A stretch of DNA of 64,000 nucleotides from an uncultured beta proteobacterium (GTDB lineage Bacteria; Pseudomonadota; Gammaproteobacteria; Burkholderiales; Burkholderiaceae_C). Numbering within the stretch: the first letter of the stretch is position 1; every line of letters starts with the position of its first letter. The translations under genes were made by a program, and so were the position numbers. Of this stretch, positions 31,576 through 41,329 are shown one piece after another. The stretch is taken from the NCBI GenBank assembly GCA_903905735.1, contig CAIVHU010000128.1, positions 62,001-126,000 on the forward strand. Direction: 5' to 3'. The notes under the pieces were generated by a model, which saw nothing but the letters and a program-made list of their open reading frames with translations, was not told the origin of the DNA and made no database searches.

Positions 31576-34340
31576 AATATCTCCTTGAGGTTGAGCACCA
31601 TCAGCACCGATCCGTCGCCCATCAGCGCCGAGCCCGAATAGGCCCGCAAACTGCTGAGCACGCCTAGCAGCGGCTTCAGGATGATGTCGGCCGTGCCATG
31701 GAATTCGTCCACCAGCAGCCCCACGTTTTCTTCGCCCACCCGCACCACCAGCACCGCCAATTCACCCTCGTCGTTGGTCAAGGGCGGGGCGGCCAGGCTT
31801 AGCAAGGCGTTGAGCGACAGCAACGGCACAATGCGACCGCGCAGCACGGTGGCCTGGCGTTGCTTGATCAGCCGCACTGCGTTGCCGGGCACGCGCACAG
31901 TTTCCACCACCATGTCCATCGGCACACCGAACATCTGGCCGTTCGACGCAACCGTCATCACATTGGTCACTGCCATGGACAGCGGCAGGGACAGCCGCAG
32001 CGTCGTGCCCTGCCCTTTGACGCTGGCCAGCGCGATGCTGCCATTGACGCGCTCCACCGCTGTGCGCACCACGTCCATGCCAACGCCCCGGCCCGACAGG
32101 TCTGACACCACTTCGGCGGTGGAAAAACCTGCTGCAAACACCAGGTTGATGGCTTCCTGGTCGCTGATGCGATCCAGCGTGGCCTCGTCAATCAGGCCCT
32201 TCTGGTAGGCCTTTTGCTTGATGACTTCCGGGTCAATGCCTTTGCCATCGTCGCTGATTTCAATCACCACCCGGTCAGATTCCTGCTTTGCTACTATTTT
32301 CAGTGTGCCTACCGCAGGTTTACCAAGGGCTACACGCACATCTGGCATCTCAAGCCCGTGGTCCAGACTGTTGCGCACAATGTGCACCAGCGGGTCGCCC
32401 AGCGATTCGATGATGTTTTTGTCGGCAGCGGTTTCCTGGCCTTCAAGCACCAGGTTGACTTCTTTGCCCAGCTTGCGCGAGGTGTCGCGCACCAGGCGCG
32501 GAAAACGCTGAAACACAAACGACACCGGCATCATGCGCACCTGCATGATGGCATCCTGCATTTCTTCGGAAATTCGGTTGATGACGGCGTACTGCGCCTT
32601 GATCTCGCGCGACAGCTCACGCACGCCAAACACGTTTTCAGCCCGGCTGGCCAAATAGGGGATGGCATTTTTGGCCACCACCATTTCACCAATCAGGTTC
32701 ATCAGCCGGTCCACCTTGACCTGATCAACCTTGAGCGTTTTGGCGCTGTTGGCATCATCGGCACGGCGGTTCATGCGCATCTCAAATTCAGGCGGCTCAA
32801 CCGGTGTCGCTGCGTCTTTGGCTGGCTCGGTCACCTGGGCCGTTTCAGTCGCAGCGGGCTGCACCGCATCAATGGCAGATGCAACGGCACTGGGTTGGGT
32901 CAGCCCGACACCTGCCGGAAAAGCCAGCGCAAGCCACTGAGCCAGCGGCGCGGCGCTGCTGGACTGCAGCGCTTGTGCCGCAGCGGCGTTGAGTGTCACT
33001 TCTTCCGCTAAGCGGCCACAGGCGCGCAAACACCCCAGCAGCGATGCCGCCGCCGCCTTGATGCGCCCAGTCAGCCAGGCGGCATCATCGGGCAAAGCCA
33101 AAATTTCACGCTGCACCGCCAGCACATCGGCAATGGCTTGCGCTTGCACGCTAGCGGGTGCGTCTGCCACGGGTGCCATGGCCGACTCCTGCGCCGCTGT
33201 TGCTGTCACAGATCGTAGGGTTGCTACATTAATAGTAGCTTTCTGCGAAGCATCTGTAAGGGCTAGAGCCCAATTTGGCACGATAAGGGTGCGCAGCGAC
33301 TCAATCAAGGTGCGCAGTGCCACCAGGTCAACCTGTGGTGCCTCCAGCAAGGCCGAGATCCAGCGCAAGTCTGACGACAGCCACAGTGCGCTGTTGGACA
33401 GCTCCAGCATGCTGCGCACCGCACGGCGCAGGCCGGTGAGGTCATGGCGCTCCAGAAAGCCCAGCGCGTCGGCCACAAAGTCGTCATAGACCGGGCCGCC
33501 ATTCGGGTCGCCTTGCGGCAGTGCCAGGGCCAGCGGTGGCACCGCCAGAATCTGGACCTGATCGGGCACATAGCGGTAGTGTTGCTCAATGTCGGCTCGG
33601 GAGGCGGCGGACAACACGTCAAAGTCAAGCATGCAGCGGTAGGCATCCAGCTCGGCCAGCTTGGGCCAGGGCGCGCGTGCCGCCATGCCACCCCACAGCA
33701 AGCCGGGGGTCAGTTTGGCCTGATGCAGCGGGTCTTCGCCCTGAAAAAAGCACTCCTCAGACGGCTGGTAATGCACCCAGAACAAGGGCGTGCCACTTTG
33801 GGCTGCTTGCCACGCGGCCAGGCGAATGTGTTCGGGGATGCGGGCCAGTGCGGTCGGGTCGGTTTGCAGCGGCTGAACTTCAGCAGGATCACCCTCAACC
33901 TTGTCCTCTGCCAGGGGCGGCGCGGGAAGCTCACTGGCGCTGTGGCTGGTGTCATTGGCGCCAATCAAGGCGCGCAGGCTGCGGGCCAGCGCGGCGGCAT
34001 CGGTGACCATGCCTGCGGGCATGGGGCGCTCAGCCTCAATGTCATCGCAGAGCATGCCGACAAAGTCCATGGCATCGAGCAGGCGGTCGGCCAGCGCTTG
34101 CGAATAATGAACACGGCCGTTGCGCACCGCGTCCATCAGGTCTTCGCCGGCGTGCAACACCCGCGTCATCTCGGGAAATTCGAACAAGCCGCTGTTGCCC
34201 TTGAGGGTGTGCACCACGCGAAACAACTGCGTCATCAGATCCTGGTCATCGGGCGCGTCTTCAAGTTGCATCAGCTTTTCGCCAATGCCTTGCAGCGCCT
34301 CACGCGACTCGCTTAAAAACTGCTCCAGCAAGGCATTCAT
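31572..34340 (-). CDS. cheA: Chemotaxis histidine kinase CheA
   Basis: Hpt LFRVVHTLKGNSGLFEF; dimerisation VDRLMNLIGEMVVAKN; HATPase HIVRNSLDHGLE, ISDDGKGID, DLSGRGVGMDVV; C-terminal CheW-like domain. Confidence 0.95.
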   Translation of the reverse strand: MNALLEQFLSESREALQGIGEKLMQLEDAPDDQDLMTQLFRVVHTLKGNSGLFEFPEMTRVLHAGEDLMDAVRNGRVHYSQALADRLLDAMDFVGMLCDDIEAERPMPAGMVTDAAALARSLRALIGANDTSHSASELPAPPLAEDKVEGDPAEVQPLQTDPTALARIPEHIRLAAWQAAQSGTPLFWVHYQPSEECFFQGEDPLHQAKLTPGLLWGGMAARAPWPKLAELDAYRCMLDFDVLSAASRADIEQHYRYVPDQVQILAVPPLALALPQGDPNGGPVYDDFVADALGFLERHDLTGLRRAVRSMLELSNSALWLSSDLRWISALLEAPQVDLVALRTLIESLRTLIVPNWALALTDASQKATINVATLRSVTATAAQESAMAPVADAPASVQAQAIADVLAVQREILALPDDAAWLTGRIKAAAASLLGCLRACGRLAEEVTLNAAAAQALQSSSAAPLAQWLALAFPAGVGLTQPSAVASAIDAVQPAATETAQVTEPAKDAATPVEPPEFEMRMNRRADDANSAKTLKVDQVKVDRLMNLIGEMVVAKNAIPYLASRAENVFGVRELSREIKAQYAVINRISEEMQDAIMQVRMMPVSFVFQRFPRLVRDTSRKLGKEVNLVLEGQETAADKNIIESLGDPLVHIVRNSLDHGLEMPDVRVALGKPAVGTLKIVAKQESDRVVIEISDDGKGIDPEVIKQKAYQKGLIDEATLDRISDQEAINLVFAAGFSTAEVVSDLSGRGVGMDVVRTAVERVNGSIALASVKGQGTTLRLSLPLSMAVTNVMTVASNGQMFGVPMDMVVETVRVPGNAVRLIKQRQATVLRGRIVPLLSLNALLSLAAPPLTNDEGELAVLVVRVGEENVGLLVDEFHGTADIILKPLLGVLSSLRAYSGSALMGDGSVLMVLNLKEIL
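33220..33277 (+). repeat. Dispersed mini-repeat copy inside cheA
   Basis: ttgctacattaatagtagctttctgcgaagcatctgtaagggctagagcccaattt; encodes PNWALALTDASQKATINVAT on the gene strand. Confidence 0.8.
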
Positions 34341-34708
34341 GGTGTCATGTCTCCCAGCAGCAGGGCAATGGGGGCCAGCAGTTGCTCTGGCTGCATCGGC
34401 TTGACCATGTACAAATTGGCTCCGGCGGCATAGGCGCGCTGGCGGTCAGCCTTGGAGGCCTCGGTGGAAATCATGATGGCAGGGGCCTGTGCCACGTCCT
34501 GGCTGCGGAGCTCGCGCAAAAAGCCATAACCGTCCAGCTTGGGCATGTTGACATCCACAAGATAGAGGTCATACGGGGTTTGCAGGGCTTTCTCTAGTGC
34601 TTCCAGGCCGTTGATAGCCTCATCGACCGCATAGCCTGCCGCCTGCAAGATATTGCGGTGGTACATCCGCACCGTGGCCGCGTCGTCAATGATCAATATC
34701 CGTTTCAT
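34337..34708 (-). CDS. cheY: CheY-type response regulator
   Basis: MKRILIIDDAATVRMYHRNILQ...LVDVNMPKLDGYGFL...YMVKPMQPEQL. Confidence 0.92.
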   Translation of the reverse strand: MKRILIIDDAATVRMYHRNILQAAGYAVDEAINGLEALEKALQTPYDLYLVDVNMPKLDGYGFLRELRSQDVAQAPAIMISTEASKADRQRAYAAGANLYMVKPMQPEQLLAPIALLLGDMTP

Positions 34709-34713
34709 TGTTA

Positions 34714-35550
34714 TCACTCCGTAGGCTTTTGATAGACGATGGCTTCGGGAAACTTGACCACCTTGTAAAGCGACGAGATGCGGCTCATGGATTCGGAGTG
34801 CCCCAGGCAAATAAAGCCACCGGGCTTGAGTGCATCGTAAAAGGTCTCGGCAGCAGTCTTGCGCGACAGGTCGTCAAAGTAAATCAGCAGGTTGCGGCAA
34901 AACACCACGTCAAAGTTGCGGTAAGGCCGGGTGTCGGCGGGCTCTGACAGGTTGACACGGGTGAACTCGACGGCGCTGCGCAGATCGTCGCTGATCTGAT
35001 GCCCGTCATGTGTTTTGCGAAAGTATTTTTGCAGATAGGCCAGCGGCAACTGCGCCACCGAGCGGTCTGAGTACAGGCCGCGTTTGGCCTGCGCCAGAAT
35101 CGTGGTGTCAATGTCGGAGGCGATGATTTCAACGTCGTAGTGATGGATGTCGGCCCAGCGCTCCAGCAGGTAGATGGCGATCGAATACGGTTCTTCGCCA
35201 GAGGACGAGGGCAACACCCAGATGCGCAATGTGGTCTGGTCGCGCTTGCGCGCCACCAGGTGCGGCAAGATGGAGTTGACCAGGCACTTGAACTGGTACT
35301 CTTCCCGGAAGAAATAGGTCTCGTTGACCGTCATCAGATTCGTTAATAACTGCAGCTCTTCCCCGGAGGCCTGAAACCGCAGCATGGTGAAGTAGCTTCT
35401 GAACGCCGCGTTGTCGGTGGCTTCCATGCGTTCCAGCAGGCGCTTGTCAACAAAATACCGCTTGGACGGCTCAAACTGAATGCCCGTCTTGCGATAGAAA
35501 TACTCCCGGAACTTGTGGAAGTCTTCTTCCGAGATGCTGGGGGCGGGCAT
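34714..35550 (-). CDS. cheR: CheR-type chemoreceptor methyltransferase
   Basis: LMTVNETYFFREEYQF; LPSSSGEEPYSIAIYL; NFDVVFCRNLLIYFD; GHSESM. Confidence 0.94.
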   Translation of the reverse strand: MPAPSISEEDFHKFREYFYRKTGIQFEPSKRYFVDKRLLERMEATDNAAFRSYFTMLRFQASGEELQLLTNLMTVNETYFFREEYQFKCLVNSILPHLVARKRDQTTLRIWVLPSSSGEEPYSIAIYLLERWADIHHYDVEIIASDIDTTILAQAKRGLYSDRSVAQLPLAYLQKYFRKTHDGHQISDDLRSAVEFTRVNLSEPADTRPYRNFDVVFCRNLLIYFDDLSRKTAAETFYDALKPGGFICLGHSESMSRISSLYKVVKFPEAIVYQKPTE

Positions 35551-35558
35551 AAAAAGGG

Positions 35559-36182
35559 TCAGTCTTCCTGAATGCGTTTGATCGCCAGATCAGCAGCAAA
35601 CGCAATGTAGGCCTGGTCGGCAAAGCGGGCTTTGAGTTGCTGCAATGAGGTCAGCGCCGCGCTTGAGCCCACCTCGCCGAGCAAGTCAACTGCCGTCGCG
35701 CAGACGTTGATGTGCGGATCGCGCTCAATCACCTCACGCAGCCAGAGTTCCACATCCGGGTGTTTGAGCGATTCCAGAATGTTGACCGCAAAAATGCGCA
35801 TGTCGCTGTCAGGGTCAGCCAGCAGTTCACGCATGATGGGCGCCACCGCATCGGGCAAGAGCTTCATGGCCTCAATGGCCTCGTTGCGCAAGGCCGCATC
35901 TTCACTGCGCATGCACTGCACCAAGCCGGTCACAGCGGTGCTGTCGCCCAGCCGTGTCAGCGTGGTCAAAATCACCTCGCGCACAGCCGCATCAGATTCC
36001 CGTGCAAGGCGTGCCACCAGCACGGCTGAGCTGCCCGGGCAGTCGGCCAGGTCGCGCGCGGCCCAGCGCCGCACCTCGGCACTGGCATCGTCCAGACTCC
36101 GTGCCAGGTTGTCGCAATCCCGCTCTTGCTTGCGCGAAACACGCTCAGTGCGCTCGCTGGGGGTGCTTCTGATCAACGCCAT
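35559..36182 (-). CDS. HEAT-repeat protein of chemosensory operon
   Basis: Repeating helical units such as AVREVILTTLTRLGDSTAVTGLVQCMRSEDAALRNEAIEAMKLLPDAVAPIMRELLADPDSDMRIFAVNILESL. Confidence 0.82.
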   Translation of the reverse strand: MALIRSTPSERTERVSRKQERDCDNLARSLDDASAEVRRWAARDLADCPGSSAVLVARLARESDAAVREVILTTLTRLGDSTAVTGLVQCMRSEDAALRNEAIEAMKLLPDAVAPIMRELLADPDSDMRIFAVNILESLKHPDVELWLREVIERDPHINVCATAVDLLGEVGSSAALTSLQQLKARFADQAYIAFAADLAIKRIQED

Positions 36183-36195
36183 GTCGAGTCCTTCT

Positions 36196-37299
36196 TTAGC
36201 GGCTGGCCCAGGCCTTGACCTGGTTGGCCACCTTGTCCAGCGGCAACACCATCGAGGCACCACCGCGTTCAATCAATTCGGCTGGCATGCCAAATACAAC
36301 GGCAGTCTCCTCGGCCTCTGCAATCGTGCGGCCACCGGCTTTTTTTATGGCGGTAAAACCATCGGCACCATCGTAGCCCATGCCGGTCAGCATCACGGCC
36401 ACGATCTGGCTGGGTTTGACGTGTTCCTGCGCACTGCGCGCCAGCAGCTCAACCGACGGGTGCCACAGATGCTCGGCCGATTCGGGCTTGGGCAGCACCG
36501 TCAGCACACCCGCACGGCGCGTCAGCACCATGTCGGCACCACCTTTTCCGATGTAGATAGTTCCAGTCTGGACCGACATGGGGTGCGCTGCCTCCACCAC
36601 GTTCAGCTCGCACAAGCCGTTAAGCCGGGCTGAAAACGGTCCGGTAAAACTGCCCGGCATATGCTGCGCCACCACCACCGGCCACGGGAAATTGGCTGGC
36701 AAGGCCGGTAGCACCTGTTCGAGTGCGCGCGGGCCGCCGGTCGATACGCCAATGATCAACAGCCCCTCGGCGCTCGACATCGGGGTCGATGCCGTGCTGC
36801 GCTGTGCGGTCTCACGCTCATCAATCAGCCGCTGGCGCAAACCCTGGGTCGACGCTGCGGGCTTGTTCGCTGGGTTAACTGGCGGTGCCGCGCGCCGCTT
36901 GCCGAGTTTGGCACGGGCGGCGGCGCGCACCTTGGCCAGCAAATCGGGTTTCACCTGATCAAGCGTGAGCGAAATGGTGCCGCCGGGCTTGGCCACGTAG
37001 TCCACTGCACCCAGATTGAGCGCCTCAAAGGTGGCCAGGGCGCCTTTTTCCGTCAGCGACGACACCATCACCACCGGAACCGGCCGCTCGGCCATGATCA
37101 GTGACAGGGCCGTGATGCCATCCATCTCCGGCATGTTGATGTCAAGCGTCACCACATCCGGGCAAAAAAGGCGGTTTTCATCGACCGCCTCCTGGCCGTT
37201 TCTGGCCTGACGAATCTCGAAATCGCCCTCGGCCTGGAACAACAGCGTGAGCTGGCGGCGCATCAGCGCCGAGTCGTCAACAATCAGCAGTTTGATCAT
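36196..37299 (-). CDS. cheB: CheB chemoreceptor methylesterase
   Basis: Receiver VDDSALMRRQLTLLF...DINMPEMDGITAL; IGVSTGGPRALEQVLPALP; AQHMPGSFTGPFSARLN; LTGMGYDGADGF. Confidence 0.95.
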   Translation of the reverse strand: MIKLLIVDDSALMRRQLTLLFQAEGDFEIRQARNGQEAVDENRLFCPDVVTLDINMPEMDGITALSLIMAERPVPVVMVSSLTEKGALATFEALNLGAVDYVAKPGGTISLTLDQVKPDLLAKVRAAARAKLGKRRAAPPVNPANKPAASTQGLRQRLIDERETAQRSTASTPMSSAEGLLIIGVSTGGPRALEQVLPALPANFPWPVVVAQHMPGSFTGPFSARLNGLCELNVVEAAHPMSVQTGTIYIGKGGADMVLTRRAGVLTVLPKPESAEHLWHPSVELLARSAQEHVKPSQIVAVMLTGMGYDGADGFTAIKKAGGRTIAEAEETAVVFGMPAELIERGGASMVLPLDKVANQVKAWASR

Positions 37300-37320
37300 G
37301 ATGCGTCCAGAGGCGGCCTC

Positions 37321-38877
37321 TCAAGCCGTCAGTGCAGCCATGCCCGATAACTCACCTTCACCGAGTAAATGGCTTGGGTCAATCAACTGCAGCATGCGTT
37401 TTTGTTTCTCCAGGTTGGCCATGCGCGCCAGCAAAGTCGATTGTTCGGCGGACAGGCAAGGTGCAGGCTCAATGGCCTGCCGTGGCACTTTCAGCACCTC
37501 GGCGACCGCATCAACAATAAAGCCGGTTCGCACCCCACGAATCAAAAACACCACAATGCGCTGCCCGTCGTTGCGCTCAATCGTTGGCAGCCCGAGGCGC
37601 CGGCGCAGGTCCACCACCGGCAGCACACTGCCTCGCAGGTTGATGACACCTTCCACTGAAGCAGGGGCTTTGGGCACATGGGTGAGTTTTTCGGGCACCC
37701 TCACGATCTCCTGCACGCTGTCAATCGGTACACCAAACTCTTCAGCGCCCAATCGGAAAACCACCACCTGTTCATCGTCGCCAGTGCTGTCATGGCTGGT
37801 TCTGACATCGTCTGATGTGTCGGTATTTGCACTCACTTTGGTCAATGCCTCTTTGATCGCCGAGTGGCGGAACAGGTTGTTGGTAGAAATGATCGACACC
37901 AGGCGTTGCCCCTTGTCCAGGCGGCAAATGTCGGTGATGTCGGTCATATCGCCGTCGCGCGCCAGCATCGCGGGCATCACTTCAACGTCGCGGCGAGCCA
38001 CACGCAACACCTCGTTGACGTTGTCCACGACGATGCCGACCGAGGCACCACCAATGGCCACCACCACGATGCGGCTTTGGTCGCTGGCATCCTGCTCGGT
38101 CAGGCCAAACATGCGCCGCAGCGCCACCAGCGGCAACAGCCGGTTGCGCAGCGTCATCACGCCCAGCACGTGCGATTGCGCGTGTGGCACCTGCACAATC
38201 TGTTCCGGGATTTGCACAATTTCTTGAACGTCTTCAATGGCAATGGCGTACTCTTGGCCAGCCACGTCAAAGCTGACCAAGTGCAGCTCGGCATCAACAG
38301 CGCGGCCGCCGTCATCGGTAGCGGCCTGGGCCATGCCTTTGGCAGCCACCGTGCCCTGAGCGCGACTGATGGCGGCAATGTGAGCAAACTCCTGGGCAAT
38401 CAGTTTCTCAAAATTGAGAACCATCACCATGGCATGGCCACCAATATCCTTGATCAGGCCCGACAGCAGTTCGGTATTGACGGTGCCGCTGATGCCCTCC
38501 ACGCCCTCAATCTTGCTGCCTTCCACGCCAACCACACTGGCGACCCGGTCCACCACGAAGCCTAGCGGCTGGCCCAGGTCGATCACTACCGCGCGAGAGG
38601 CATCGTCGGACTCGCGTTCGGCATAACCCAGCGCACGGCGCAGCGACACAATCGGCAGCACCTTGCCACGCAGGTTGGCCAGGCCTTCCAGGGTGGGTGG
38701 TGAGAGTGGCACCCGCACCACACTGGGCACGCGGATGATCTCTTGCACGGGAGTCATCTCCACCGCAAAGACTTCGTCGCCCGCCACGAATGTCACATAC
38801 TGGCGCGTGTCTGACGACTGCGCGATGACTTTGCCATCAGCCGCAGCAGACACCTCAGTTGAAGTTTCGCTTGTCAT
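37321..38877 (-). CDS. Chemotaxis scaffold with three tandem CheW domains
   Basis: Three CheW units: QYVTFVAGDEVFAVEMTPVQEIIRVP; HLVSFDVAGQEYAIAIEDVQEIVQIP; QVVVFRLGAEEFGVPIDSVQEIVRVP. Confidence 0.93.
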   Translation of the reverse strand: MTSETSTEVSAAADGKVIAQSSDTRQYVTFVAGDEVFAVEMTPVQEIIRVPSVVRVPLSPPTLEGLANLRGKVLPIVSLRRALGYAERESDDASRAVVIDLGQPLGFVVDRVASVVGVEGSKIEGVEGISGTVNTELLSGLIKDIGGHAMVMVLNFEKLIAQEFAHIAAISRAQGTVAAKGMAQAATDDGGRAVDAELHLVSFDVAGQEYAIAIEDVQEIVQIPEQIVQVPHAQSHVLGVMTLRNRLLPLVALRRMFGLTEQDASDQSRIVVVAIGGASVGIVVDNVNEVLRVARRDVEVMPAMLARDGDMTDITDICRLDKGQRLVSIISTNNLFRHSAIKEALTKVSANTDTSDDVRTSHDSTGDDEQVVVFRLGAEEFGVPIDSVQEIVRVPEKLTHVPKAPASVEGVINLRGSVLPVVDLRRRLGLPTIERNDGQRIVVFLIRGVRTGFIVDAVAEVLKVPRQAIEPAPCLSAEQSTLLARMANLEKQKRMLQLIDPSHLLGEGELSGMAALTA

Positions 38878-38893
38878 TTTGATTAGCCCTCAG

Positions 38894-40828
38894 TCAGGCG
38901 CTTTGCAGCTCGTCGGCTAAAGAAGAAATTTCCTCGATCGCGCTGGCCAGCTCTTCTGCGCCTTGCGATTGCTGTTTGGCTGCCGCAGCGGCCTCGTCAG
39001 ACGCTTTGGCCGCCTCTTGTGCTGCAGCAGAAATTTGCTCGATGCCGCGCTTGACCTGCGCCACCGCCGCGCCAATCTCATTGGCTGCGGCCAAAATTTC
39101 GCTTGAGCCTTTTTCAACGTCGGCAATATTGGCCTCAATGGTCAACAAATTGAGGGTTGTGGCCTTGGCTTTTCCGACCTCGGCCAGTGCGGAGGCAACA
39201 ATTTCGTCCAGATCACGTCCCACCACAGCAATCTGGTCTTGCACGGCTTTGACCAGGTCTTTGATGCGGTCGGCGTTTTCAGCAGAGTCTTGCGCCAGGT
39301 TGCGGATGTCGGTGGCGACCACCACAAAACCTTTGCCGAACTCGCCAGCGCGCGCGGCTTCGATTGAGCCGTTCACCGCCAGCATGTTGGTCTGAATCGA
39401 CACGGTTGTGATGGCGTCCACAATCTTGTCGATACGGCGCGACACCAGCGCCAGCTCCTTGATCTGTTTGATGCTGACCTTGCTTGCATCGGCTGACGAC
39501 AGCACGTTGGCAATCAGCGAATCGACCGAGGTCTTGTTGGTGGCCAGCAGGGCGCGAATGGCAGCCACTTTTTCAGCGCCGGCTTGGCCGCGCTGCATGG
39601 CCACCTGGGCACCGCGCTCGATTTGCGTGACCGCCGCCGAAGATTCTTCGCTGCCAGCCGACTGCACGTTGGCACCACTGCGAATCTGGTCAATGGCGGT
39701 CATGATTTGAGAGCCAGAGCGGCTGATTTCCTGCACAGCCGAGGACAACTCTTCAGCGGCTGAAGCCACTTCTTCGGCACTCTTGGCTACATCGGTAGAG
39801 TTCTTCAGGTCTTCAGACAACTCGGACAAGTGCTGCGCCGTTTGCTCGCTGGTGGCCAGCGCCTGGGATTGCTCGGCCACGGTTTTGGCGGCTTCTTCAG
39901 CGGCGGCGGATTGTTCTTGCGCAGCAGCGGCAATGTCTTCCGAGCCCTTCAAGGCCTGGCGCGCTGCGGTTTGCGACTGTTGGGCACCTACGGCAATTTC
40001 ACCCACACCTTTGACGATTTCAACCGTGTCGAGTCGAATCTGCTCCAACTGCTGGGTGATGACCTTGCCATTCTCCACCTCCATTTCAACGGTTTTGGCG
40101 GATTGGCCAATGCCTTCGGCAATCACTTTGACTTCTTGCTGAATCTGCCCCACCAAATCCTGAATTTGCTTGGCGCTTTTCTCGGACGTTTCAGCCAGCG
40201 TGCGCACCTCATCAGCCACCACGGCAAAACCCTTGCCATGCTGACCAGCCCGGGCGGCTTCAATGGCAGCGTTGAGCGCCAGCAGGTTGGTTTGGTCGGC
40301 AATACGCGCGACAGCCTTGACGATGTCACCAATGTTGGCCGCCTGTTTTTCCAGCTCGGCCACCATGCCGACAGACGCCGCTTGGCGCTGTGCCGAAATG
40401 CCCACATTGGTGATGGTGTTGGCTACATCGGCACTGGTGCTGACCACCAGCACCTGCGTTGCTTCAGCACGGGTGCGCGCCAAGTCAGCGTTTTGCAATT
40501 GGCGGTTGATGGAACCTTCAACCTGTTTGAAAGCTGCCAGCGACTCTTGGGCAGCACCAGAAGCTTCCTCTGCACCGGTGGCAATCTGGTCGGCAGCACG
40601 CTTGAGTTCTTCAGCTGCAGAAGCCGCTTGAGCAATACCCGAGGCCATTTGTCCCGTGGCAGCGGCGATTCGCTCTGCCGCTTGCTGCTGTTTGGCCAGG
40701 GTTCGGGCACGCTTGCGCTGAACTTCGGCGTCACGGGCGGCGCTGGCCGACGTGCGGCCGCTGCCCCCACCCGCGTCGGCCATGCCGGAACTGATATTGC
40801 TGGTAACAGGTTTTTTGATTAAGGCCAT
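38894..40828 (-). CDS. Soluble methyl-accepting chemotaxis protein with two signalling tips (DosM-like layout)
   Basis: No hydrophobic segment; two tips: [38 protein letters not shown] and [38 protein letters not shown]. Confidence 0.9.
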   Translation of the reverse strand: MALIKKPVTSNISSGMADAGGGSGRTSASAARDAEVQRKRARTLAKQQQAAERIAAATGQMASGIAQAASAAEELKRAADQIATGAEEASGAAQESLAAFKQVEGSINRQLQNADLARTRAEATQVLVVSTSADVANTITNVGISAQRQAASVGMVAELEKQAANIGDIVKAVARIADQTNLLALNAAIEAARAGQHGKGFAVVADEVRTLAETSEKSAKQIQDLVGQIQQEVKVIAEGIGQSAKTVEMEVENGKVITQQLEQIRLDTVEIVKGVGEIAVGAQQSQTAARQALKGSEDIAAAAQEQSAAAEEAAKTVAEQSQALATSEQTAQHLSELSEDLKNSTDVAKSAEEVASAAEELSSAVQEISRSGSQIMTAIDQIRSGANVQSAGSEESSAAVTQIERGAQVAMQRGQAGAEKVAAIRALLATNKTSVDSLIANVLSSADASKVSIKQIKELALVSRRIDKIVDAITTVSIQTNMLAVNGSIEAARAGEFGKGFVVVATDIRNLAQDSAENADRIKDLVKAVQDQIAVVGRDLDEIVASALAEVGKAKATTLNLLTIEANIADVEKGSSEILAAANEIGAAVAQVKRGIEQISAAAQEAAKASDEAAAAAKQQSQGAEELASAIEEISSLADELQSA

Positions 40829-41329
40829 GAACGACTCCTGAATTAAGTGGCGGGTGGGTAACCGAAACAGAAACGCGTCGCTGCAAGTTCAGTGTGTGAG
40901 CGTCGGCGAGGCAGACGGCGGCACCCAGGCATGCGTGATTGCGGTAGTGAAAGGTTGGGATATAGGACTGAACACGGCCTGTACTTTAGGTACACCAATG
41001 GTTCAGTGGTATCGGGCGATTACCCTAGTTTGTTGGGGTAAACACCTGAACAAAGAAGGTCACAGCAAAGAGATGGCTATCTATTCGCACATGTGCCATA
41101 ACAGGATCAATCCAATTGATCGCAAGTGGATGCCCTGAAAGCGGGTATTCGTCCGTGGCGGCTTGCGTTTAGATGCAAGTCAGACAGCCAGCCCGCGCGC
41201 CAACCATTTCACACAATGCAAGGGTGCGGGCATTGCCGGTTCATGCGTTGCACCCGCAGGCCAGACAGGTTGACGACCACTGCGGATTACAACCCTCCCC
41301 CATCAACCCGCTGACCTTGATGCTGCGGA

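Noticed and set aside
32281-32336. Second possible repeat copy in cheA (tttgctactatttt...caagggctacacg)
   Set aside because: Shares only the ends; the encoded GKPAVGTLKIVAKQESDRVVIE has canonical CheA length and sequence.
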